Below, piece by piece: positions 1 to 5,172 of a DNA stretch of 5,630 bases. The notes beneath the pieces are model-generated. The model saw nothing but the letters and a program-made list of their open reading frames with translations, did not search any database and was not told where the DNA came from. Made by a program: the position numbers and the translations under genes. Position 1 is the first letter of the stretch. Each line of letters opens with the position of its first letter. The stretch covers positions 1 through 5,630 of the forward strand of contig CALIQN010000062.1 in the NCBI GenBank assembly GCA_938044045.1, in the 5' to 3' direction. The stretch is from an uncultured Peptococcaceae bacterium. Lineage in GTDB: Bacteria > Bacillota > Peptococcia > Peptococcales > Peptococcaceae.

Positions 1-536
1 TTGGTCGTCGTGGCTTGGTTAGCTTACAGATAGAGAGCTTTTTTCCAGCAGAGCATAATAGCTATTGTGTTGTCGGAAAAGATGAGCTAAAAGAGCCGCT
101 TGAATATGTTGAAATGATCAAAAAATGGAAGCGTACTAATAGACCAATAAGGGTGATACAAACAGGCGTCTTTAACCTCGCCATGTCTATAGAACGCTTT
201 GAATATTACAAAGAAAAAGGTGTCAATCACATTTCTTATATACTTGAGCTTGAAGAGTATCGTTTTTCTAATGTGCCTGCTTCTGATAACCCCGCACCTG
301 TTGTAGCTGAAACAGGTTTAAGAGAGCGACCGAATGAGAAAAATGCAAATGCAAATGTTATTACTGTAACCATCCAATCATCTAACGATACATTGTGGCA
401 CTTAGCACAAAAGCATCTAGGTGATGGAACAAAATGGAAAGAGATTGCAAAAGCCAATAATATCTCAGACCCTCGCAAATTAAAAAAAGGTCAAAAAATC
501 AAAATCCCATTAAAAAAAGGTGGTGCTAAATCGTGA
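1..536 (+). CDS. xkdP: XkdP-like LysM tail/baseplate protein, 3' part (start lies upstream of the window)
   Basis: The reading frame is open from the first complete codon at position 3, which reads Gly-Arg-Arg-Gly-Leu-Val before the TTG at 15, so that TTG is probably an internal Leu codon and the true start is outside the window. About 177 residues remain. The first part carries the XkdP-type segment LQIESFFPAEHN, the stretch RPIRVIQTG and the strand-like ISYILELEEYRF (about nt 18-260). A low-complexity Pro/Asn/Ala linker follows (about nt 275-355), then a C-terminal LysM domain at about nt 360-509 with the typical DTLWHLAQKHLGDG, WKEIAKANNI and LKKGQKIKIP segments. In PBSX-type phages this protein is encoded between the tape measure and the XkdQ hub. 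By analogy with LysM proteins of contractile injection systems it is thought to link tail tube and spike, with LysM binding glycan or acting as a structural adaptor. The stop overlaps the next start in GTGA. Family assignment is confident; the exact role is inferred. Confidence 0.88.
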   Translation, partial: GRRGLVSLQIESFFPAEHNSYCVVGKDELKEPLEYVEMIKKWKRTNRPIRVIQTGVFNLAMSIERFEYYKEKGVNHISYILELEEYRFSNVPASDNPAPVVAETGLRERPNEKNANANVITVTIQSSNDTLWHLAQKHLGDGTKWKEIAKANNISDPRKLKKGQKIKIPLKKGGAKS

Positions 537-2326
537 GCAAATTGCAAATCGAACTAAAAAAGGCTTTATCTTCACGTTGGCAAGATATATCCACAGCTTG
601 TGGAAAAATTGCTATATCGGGCGATTTAAGAGCGGTAGCACGTGAGTTAAACGCTAAGGTTTTGCGCTCAAAGGTTGACCATCACAGCGGATATGATATT
701 AAACGTGGGGATGCTTTACGGGTCACTGATCTAGAGAACAAGAAGATAATTTTTAGTGGCTTAGTGTGGGACTTTTCAAAATCTCATAGCGAAACACATG
801 CGCAAATTATTGCCTATGATAAACTCAAATTTTTCATGACGTCAGAGGTATCCGAGGGAAGTTTTATCAAAAAAACAGCCGAAGAAATCACCAAACATTT
901 GTGCAAAGAAGTAGGTGTGACCTTTGGCGAATGTCCTAAGACTACTATGAAAATTAGCGTTAATTGTCGAGGTAAAACAGGCTATGAGACGTTGATGCAA
1001 GTTTGGAGCATGGTGAAACAGATAACTGGCAAGCCTTATTATCCTGTCTTAAAAGATGGTAAATTGGCAGTGATAGAAAAAGGGAAAACTATTCCCTTGG
1101 TTATGATGTTTAGACCCGAGCCAAAGCCTGGTACGTTGTTAGATATTTCTTTGCGCGAATCTAGCGAAGAAGCTTGCAGTGCTTTGATTTTGACCGATAG
1201 CGAGGGCAAGGTTAAAGAAAAGAAATTTAACAAGCATTTAGCGAAGATATACGGTTATATACAGCGTGTTCGTGAGAATACAGTGACAAAAGACGCTATT
1301 GAGATCAATAGAGGCAAGGTAGAAGTCAATTGCGAGGGAATTGGTGACTGGTCAGCAGTCACAGGCTATTCAGTCAATTTAAAAAGCGACTTTTTTACTG
1401 CCCTAATGTACATTGAAAGCGACCAACACACTTATGAGAATGGTATCCATACCATGTCGCTTACCTTAAATTATGACAATATCATGGACGAGGTTGAGAA
1501 TGGGACAGATAACCAAGACGAAAATGTCGAATTTATCGAGAGCTACAGCGGCGAACCTTTGCAATATACAGTATTTGGCTATTGTTCTTGTGATATTTGT
1601 AAAAGCATTGTACAACCTATCAAAGGCAAAAAAAGGCAGAAATTTAAATCTGTAGCGGTACATCAAAACGCGTTAAAAGCGCAAACGTTTTACATTCCAC
1701 ACTTTAAATCTTTGCCGAGTGGCGGCAATTATGTTGCTACTGATCAAACCATTGGGCTAGGTGAGAAAGCTATTGGCGTTTATTTTGACAGTCATGACGA
1801 AGCGGTCGGCTTTGGTAAACGTGAATTAACAGTTTACAAAGGCGGGAAGCGTACAGTCACTAAGGTGGTTATAGAACGTCAAGACGATAATGGAATGACA
1901 GTAGGCGGTAAGAGAAGAGGACGCGGTGCAATCAAAGGCACTGGCAAGGCGACTGGCAGGTGGATGGATCCAACGCGTGGCGTCGGACCTGTTACGCAGC
2001 GTGCGCATTATCATGGTAATGCTATTGATATTGGTTGTTGGACTGGTACCCCCCTTGTAGCAGCAGATGGTGGTAAAGTTGTTTATGCTGGCTGGATGGG
2101 TAGTTATGGCAATGTCATTTTTATCAATCATAGTACAGGCTATCAAACACGTTATGCACATTTATCACGTATCTTAGTGTCTGTAGGTGATTATGTCTCT
2201 AAAGGTTCGCTTGTCGCTTATAGCGGAAATACTGGTGTTGGTTCTGGCCCTCATTTACATTTTGAGATTTTGCCATTGAGTAATCTAGAAGCTGGTATTT
2301 ATCCAGGGCCTTTGATTGGTAGGTGA
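533..2326 (+). CDS. xkdQ: XkdQ-like tail hub protein fused to a degenerate 3D domain and an M23 peptidase domain
   Basis: This is a 597-aa protein. The GTG start at 533 overlaps the previous stop by 4 nt and has AGGTGG at 518-523, 9 nt upstream. Residues 1 to about 320 are the XkdQ/late-control-D type hub fold. Its landmarks are GDLRAVARELN, the short strands IIFSGLVWDFSKS, and the segment KKTAEEITKHLCKEVGV followed by GKTGYETLMQVW. Residues 345-437 resemble a 3D domain: FGYCSCDICK (Cys351, 353, 356) and GVYFDSHDEAVGFGKRELTV. Of the three family aspartates only Asp404 seems kept; His377 and Gly415 replace the others. A basic, Gly-rich linker (438-475) leads to an M23 metallopeptidase domain (476-597) with HYHGNAIDIG, TGTPLVAADGG, YAHLS (His543) and GPHLHFE (His574, His576). 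The hub would cap the tail tube and carry a cell-wall-cutting module. Bacillus XkdQ is, from memory, only a little over 300 aa, so the C-terminal half is an addition. It lies between xkdP and xkdR, as expected. Confidence 0.93.
   Translation: MSKLQIELKKALSSRWQDISTACGKIAISGDLRAVARELNAKVLRSKVDHHSGYDIKRGDALRVTDLENKKIIFSGLVWDFSKSHSETHAQIIAYDKLKFFMTSEVSEGSFIKKTAEEITKHLCKEVGVTFGECPKTTMKISVNCRGKTGYETLMQVWSMVKQITGKPYYPVLKDGKLAVIEKGKTIPLVMMFRPEPKPGTLLDISLRESSEEACSALILTDSEGKVKEKKFNKHLAKIYGYIQRVRENTVTKDAIEINRGKVEVNCEGIGDWSAVTGYSVNLKSDFFTALMYIESDQHTYENGIHTMSLTLNYDNIMDEVENGTDNQDENVEFIESYSGEPLQYTVFGYCSCDICKSIVQPIKGKKRQKFKSVAVHQNALKAQTFYIPHFKSLPSGGNYVATDQTIGLGEKAIGVYFDSHDEAVGFGKRELTVYKGGKRTVTKVVIERQDDNGMTVGGKRRGRGAIKGTGKATGRWMDPTRGVGPVTQRAHYHGNAIDIGCWTGTPLVAADGGKVVYAGWMGSYGNVIFINHSTGYQTRYAHLSRILVSVGDYVSKGSLVAYSGNTGVGSGPHLHFEILPLSNLEAGIYPGPLIGR
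2321..2326 (+). promoter_or_regulatory. Ribosome binding site of the xkdR-like gene
   Basis: AGGTGA ends exactly at the hub gene's TGA stop and lies 4 nt before ATG 2331. It favours ATG 2331 over the in-frame TTG at 2316 and implies coupled translation. Confidence 0.6.
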
Positions 2327-2330
2327 TAGC

Positions 2331-2708
2331 ATGAACGATAGCGCTTATTACAAACTTGCCAATCGCCTAAAAAGCGATGGTGTAAATATTAATACTATTG
2401 TGAATGGGGCTGTGCGTTTGGCGACTGTGTCAGATACACAGCCTTTTAAGTTGAAAGTCGGTCAATGCGAGTATAGTAGCAGTGATTGGCAAATGTATGA
2501 AGCAGAGGTTTATGGCGATATTGAGGGCGAGCAAACAACGCTAAACAGTGCCAATATTGGTGAAGAAAGCGGTACATTAAGTGCTAGTAGAGCAAAAGTA
2601 CAAAAAGCTTTAATTGATACTAAGTATAAGGTTGGCGATCTGCTGGCAGTGGTTGAAATTAGTAACGGCAATGAATTCATTATTTTATGTAGATTAAGGA
2701 GGTTATAG
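2331..2708 (+). CDS. xkdR: XkdR-like tail protein (DUF2577)
   Basis: This 125-aa protein starts at ATG 2331, preceded by AGGTGA at 2321-2326 that overlaps the stop of the hub gene. An in-frame TTG at 2316 would add five residues but lies upstream of this ribosome binding site, so ATG is preferred. The sequence follows the DUF2577 pattern: an N-terminal helix (YYKLANRLKSDGVNI), a short strand region (GAVRLATVSDTQPFKLKVG, residues 26-44), a polar middle segment, and a C-terminal KVGDLLAVVEISNGNEFIIL followed by CRLRRL, which fits the family ending of a 'KVGD...FIVL.R' type. It has no signal peptide or membrane segment. DUF2577 proteins are encoded between the hub and the gp25-like protein in PBSX-type tails and are presumed small hub or spike-associated components. 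That role is inferred from position, not from any catalytic motif. Confidence 0.85.
   Translation: MNDSAYYKLANRLKSDGVNINTIVNGAVRLATVSDTQPFKLKVGQCEYSSSDWQMYEAEVYGDIEGEQTTLNSANIGEESGTLSASRAKVQKALIDTKYKVGDLLAVVEISNGNEFIILCRLRRL
2696..2702 (+). promoter_or_regulatory. Strong ribosome binding site of the xkdS-like gene
   Basis: AAGGAGG, a near-perfect Shine-Dalgarno sequence, lies 7 nt before ATG 2710 and inside the last codons of the xkdR-like gene. It is the strongest such site in the window and supports both the start choice and a Bacillota-type host. Confidence 0.85.
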
Positions 2709-2709
2709 T

Positions 2710-3147
2710 ATGGGATGGTTGCCAGACACACTCGATAATGATGTGGTTGATATTTTAGATAACAATGATTTGCCGCTTCTCTGCGCATGGGCTTATGACT
2801 ATAAGGCAAATGCTTTGATCTACAAAGATGGTAAGCCGTTGATGATAGAGGGTAATGAAGCATTAAAACAATGGATATATTGGTCTTTTGTCAATGAGCG
2901 CTATTTATATGATGCAAATAGCGATCAGTACGGCACGCAAATCTATGAGACAGTAGGCTATCCCTTTTCTAATAGTGCTAAGCAAGAAGAGGTTAAGCGC
3001 TACATTACTGAAATGCTCATGATTTGCCCATATATCAAGGCTGTTGAAGCGATAGAGATGGAGTTGATAGACGATAAGTTAAAAATTGATGTTCGTGTCT
3101 CAAGTATTTACGATGAGGGGTGGGTTGAAACAGTTGTATACATTTAG
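2710..3147 (+). CDS. xkdS: XkdS-like baseplate protein (DUF2634, gp25-like)
   Basis: This 145-aa protein starts at ATG 2710, one base after the previous stop, with a strong AAGGAGG at 2696-2702. Family features are the acidic N-terminus, a strand containing ALIYKDGKPLMIEGNEALKQ (about residues 35-54), and the helix WIYWSFVNERYLYDANSDQYG (about 55-75). It then has an EEVKRYITEMLMICPYIKAV helix (93-112) and C-terminal strands LKIDVRVSSIYDE. This is the layout of XkdS and of the T4 gp25/lysozyme-like wedge proteins, in which helix plus strands form the baseplate core contact with the first sheath ring. Length is normal for the family. The last 23 nt overlap the likely start of xkdT. It acts in the baseplate wedge with XkdT and has no enzymatic motif. 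Confidence 0.9.
   Translation: MGWLPDTLDNDVVDILDNNDLPLLCAWAYDYKANALIYKDGKPLMIEGNEALKQWIYWSFVNERYLYDANSDQYGTQIYETVGYPFSNSAKQEEVKRYITEMLMICPYIKAVEAIEMELIDDKLKIDVRVSSIYDEGWVETVVYI
3115..3120 (+). promoter_or_regulatory. Ribosome binding site that decides the xkdT start
   Basis: GAGGGG lies 4 nt before TTG 3125, inside the xkdS-like gene. The upstream in-frame ATG codons at 3089 and 3113 have no comparable purine-rich site, so this motif favours the TTG start. Spacing is a little short, so the call is moderate. Confidence 0.5.
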
Positions 3148-4264
3148 TGATATTTTAGAGCGATTAACAAATGCTATTAAGACAAAAGAGACGCTAATAG
3201 AAGGCTTTTTCACGATGACTAACCTGCGCGCTGTAGCACAAGAATTTAATATTGCTTATGCTTATATTAAGTATGTCGAGGGTAATTATGCACTTTCTAG
3301 TGCAACAGATGCTTTTCTTGATATGAGAGCGTCAGACTATGGAATCACACGAAAAAGTGCCACCTTTGCAACTGGTAGAGCCGTTATAAAAGGTTCTGAT
3401 GGCGTGACTATTCCCGCTGGCACTATCTTGACTGGTGCGGGACGCTACAGCGTTATAAATACAAGCAGAATTATTGGCGGGCAGGCTATTGTCGAGATTG
3501 AAGCATTAGAAGCAGGCGCAGCGGGGAATGTTCAAGCTGGTGTGATCAATAAGCTTGAAACAGAGATCAATGGCGTTCAAAGTGTAATTAATGAGATGCC
3601 ATTAAGTGGTGGCAGTGATTTAGAGACAGATGACGAGTTGCGCTCAAGGGTCTATCAAAAAATACGCAATCCCATCACTAGCGGGAACGCTAATCACTAC
3701 AAAATTTGGGCGTCATCAGTCGATGGCGTCGGGAAAGTTAAGGTTTTCCCGCTTTGGAATGGCGCTGGCACTGTTAAAGTGTCGATTTTAGGCGGTGATA
3801 ATCGCAAAGCAACAAGCGAGCTAATGCAAAAGGTACAGGCGTATATAGACCCTGTTAGCCGAACAGGTGCAGGACAAGCACCTGTAGGTGCCTTGGTGAC
3901 TGTATCAACCGCAACAGAAAAAGCGGTTAACATCAGTGCAACGCTAACATTGTCTAGTGCTGTTACAGCTGACGAAGTCAGAAGAAATGTGCGCAGAGTT
4001 ATCTACAATTACATTGCTGCATTAGCGTATAGCGAGACAACAACGCTAAGCATGGCGCAAGTCGGTCATTTAATCATGTCAGTTGTGGGTGTACTTGATT
4101 ATTCTGATCTTAAAATCAATGGTAAAACAGATACACTTGAAATTGGTGCAGAAGAAATATTGATTTTTAATAGTACGACATTTAATGGCACTTACGAGGG
4201 TGAGTATGATGCATCAAGCGATATTGCCAACGGCATTGTAGGGTCGGGAGTGTTGCCGATATGA
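3125..4264 (+). CDS. xkdT: XkdT-like baseplate wedge protein (baseplate J-like)
   Basis: With the TTG start at 3125 the protein has 379 aa. TTG is preferred because GAGGGG (3115-3120) sits 4 nt upstream and the protein then begins MKQLYTFSDILERL, as expected for the family. ATG 3113 (383 aa) and TTG 3086/ATG 3089 are in-frame alternatives with no clear ribosome binding site, all overlapping xkdS. Baseplate J hallmarks run in order: FLDMRASDYGITRKSATFA (64-82), GVTIPAGTILTGAG (93-106), EALEAGAAGNVQAG (126-139), GGSDLETDDELRSRV (162-176) and RNPITSGNANHYKIWA (181-196). These are followed by GVGKVKVFPLWNGAGTVKVS (201-220) and GQAPVGALVTV (250-260). The family corresponds to T4 gp6 and P2 gpJ. 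It dimerises into wedges around the hub and transmits the contraction signal. Length is close to the family norm. The stop overlaps the next start as ATGA. Confidence 0.93.
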   Translation: MKQLYTFSDILERLTNAIKTKETLIEGFFTMTNLRAVAQEFNIAYAYIKYVEGNYALSSATDAFLDMRASDYGITRKSATFATGRAVIKGSDGVTIPAGTILTGAGRYSVINTSRIIGGQAIVEIEALEAGAAGNVQAGVINKLETEINGVQSVINEMPLSGGSDLETDDELRSRVYQKIRNPITSGNANHYKIWASSVDGVGKVKVFPLWNGAGTVKVSILGGDNRKATSELMQKVQAYIDPVSRTGAGQAPVGALVTVSTATEKAVNISATLTLSSAVTADEVRRNVRRVIYNYIAALAYSETTTLSMAQVGHLIMSVVGVLDYSDLKINGKTDTLEIGAEEILIFNSTTFNGTYEGEYDASSDIANGIVGSGVLPI

Positions 4265-4818
4265 TTAGAAAATTAGCGGTCAAAGTGCATAAGCGAATCG
4301 CTCAAATTCTAGAAGTAGATGAGCTTTTTTTGGCAGAAGAACAAGAACTATATAAGCTTGATGAACGTATTGAAGCCATGATTGGTAACAGCTCAATAAC
4401 GTATGCGGATGCTGAAACAGTTGCAAGACTAGAATTTGAATTTGGCGTGTCAACCGATGACGCCAAGCCGCTTTCACAGCGTAAAAGTGTGATTTTGGCA
4501 AAATTAAGAGGTAGCGGAGTAACTACGCCAGCTTTTATCAGGAACTTAGCGAATTCATTTGAAAATGGCGATATAGAGGTAATAGAGAGTGTTAATACAC
4601 CTTATATTGTCAAAATCAAATTTATTTCTGTCAGAGGAAAACCGCCTAATTTGCTTGATTTTGAGCATGCTTTGCGTGAAATTATGCCCGCACACATCGC
4701 TATCGAGTATATATTCACCTATTTCACTTGGGATGAATTTGATAGTTATAACAAGACATGGAACGCCTGGGACGCTTTGAACCTTAAATGGCAAGAATTA
4801 GAATTATACAAGGAGTAG
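4261..4818 (+). CDS. ymfQ: XkdU/YmfQ-like baseplate protein (DUF2313)
   Basis: This 185-aa protein starts at ATG 4261, overlapping xkdT by 4 nt (ATGA). A weak GGGAG lies 11 nt upstream, so translation is probably coupled. Family landmarks are an N-terminal helix region, VARLEFEFGVSTDDAKPLSQ (54-73), RKSVILAKLRGSGVTTPAFI (74-93), SFENGDIEVIE (99-109), KIKFISVRGKPPN (118-130) and EIMPAHIAIEYIFTYFTW (140-157). The C-terminus is a Trp-centred decapeptide repeated three times (156-185). The family corresponds to the P2 gpI position in the wedge. It is encoded just before tail fibre genes and is thought to join wedge and fibre. It has no catalytic motif. Position directly after xkdT and before the fibre genes agrees with this role. 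Confidence 0.9.
   Translation: MIRKLAVKVHKRIAQILEVDELFLAEEQELYKLDERIEAMIGNSSITYADAETVARLEFEFGVSTDDAKPLSQRKSVILAKLRGSGVTTPAFIRNLANSFENGDIEVIESVNTPYIVKIKFISVRGKPPNLLDFEHALREIMPAHIAIEYIFTYFTWDEFDSYNKTWNAWDALNLKWQELELYKE
4726..4815 (+). repeat. Threefold Trp-centred decapeptide repeat at the C-terminus of the XkdU/YmfQ-like protein
   Basis: Residues 156-185 fall into three units of ten residues: TWDEFDSYNK, TWNAWDALNL and KWQELELYKE. Trp157, Trp167 and Trp177 are spaced exactly ten apart, with an acidic residue four after each (Asp161, Asp171, Glu181). The DNA of the units has diverged, so the repeat is kept at protein level and is not a recent duplication. Confidence 0.75.
4810..4815 (+). promoter_or_regulatory. 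Ribosome binding site of the small tail protein
   Basis: AAGGAG lies 6 nt before ATG 4822 and forms the last codons of the preceding gene. It confirms this start as the translation start. Confidence 0.8.
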
Positions 4819-4821
4819 AAT

Positions 4822-5172
4822 ATGCCAGCACAAGAAAAGACGCATTTTTTAGGCCTCAACGCTTGGCAAGGAAATGAATATGTCAAGCGTGCGGACTTTG
4901 TTGATGACAATATTACAATTGATAATTTTGCTAGGCTGATAGCATTTAGCGATTTGACAATGTTAGCGCTTTTAAGGAACTTACGTTATTTTTACGAAAA
5001 AGCAGGAGACGTCTATACTGAAATTGTCGGCACGAGTAAAGAAAATGTATTTGCGAAAAGAGTTAGCACAAAAAATGGTAATGGTTGGACTATTAATGTA
5101 CAAGTAAACGATTTAAACAGAACTTTCAGATTGAATAAAATAGGCAATAACTGGGAAAGCGAGGTGGTTTAA
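4822..5172 (+). CDS. Small tail protein with a fibre-type N-terminal anchor motif
   Basis: This 116-aa protein starts at ATG 4822, three bases after the previous stop, with AAGGAG at 4810-4815. I do not recognise the full protein. Its first 40 residues (HFLGLNAWQGNEYVKRADFV, then DDNITIDNFARLI) resemble the short N-terminal motif of many Bacillota tail fibres, with a 'LGLN.W.G......DF..DN..ID' pattern that is thought to attach the fibre to the baseplate. The middle (about 43-60) is a likely helix, LTMLALLRNLRYFYEK. The C-terminal part (about 75-116) is polar and probably beta-rich, with NGNGWTINVQVNDLNRTFRL. It has no signal peptide. It sits between the xkdU-like gene and the coiled-coil fibre gene, and its stop overlaps the next start by one base (TAATG). 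A role as fibre connector or small accessory fibre is inferred. It could also be a fibre chaperone, but the anchor motif argues against that. Confidence 0.78.
   Translation: MPAQEKTHFLGLNAWQGNEYVKRADFVDDNITIDNFARLIAFSDLTMLALLRNLRYFYEKAGDVYTEIVGTSKENVFAKRVSTKNGNGWTINVQVNDLNRTFRLNKIGNNWESEVV
5161..5167 (+). promoter_or_regulatory. Ribosome binding site of the tail fibre gene
   Basis: GAGGTGG lies 4 nt before ATG 5172, inside the end of the preceding gene. Together with the TAATG stop-start overlap it supports the fibre start although the gene is incomplete in this window. Confidence 0.7.

Noticed and set aside
15..17. TTG at 15 as the start of the first gene.
   Set aside because: The frame stays open upstream to the window edge with family-like residues, there is no ribosome binding site visible, and the protein would lack much of the XkdP N-terminal domain.
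236..478. Minus-strand open frames such as 236-478, 1826-2161, 2510-2863, 3697-3933 and 4555-4794.
   Set aside because: All lie opposite well-supported tail genes, have no recognisable domains and show compositions expected of the antisense of coding DNA.
482..529. Two A7 runs in copies of AAAAAAAGGT (482-491 and 512-521) near the end of the xkdP-like gene, which could be slippery sites for a -1 frameshift into the hub gene.
   Set aside because: The -1 frame is the hub frame, but it meets TAA at 527-529 before the GTG at 533, so no fusion protein can form. The runs are explained by Lys-rich LysM and tail codons.
1473..1655. Small plus-strand open frames inside the hub gene (1473-1655) and the XkdU-like gene (4589-4780).
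   Set aside because: They are out-of-frame shadows of confident genes with no family similarity.
2408..2447. Inverted repeats CTGTGT/ACACAG (2425-2441) and GGCTGTG/CACAGCC (2408-2443) followed by TTTT, like a small terminator.
   Set aside because: The stem is only 6-7 bp, lies inside the xkdR-like coding region and has a short T tract; a terminator here would cut the operon in the middle of a gene.
4325..4331. T7 run in the XkdU-like gene as a possible slippage site.
   Set aside because: It reads in frame as Leu-Phe-Leu, the protein continues with good family similarity, and nothing indicates an alternative product.
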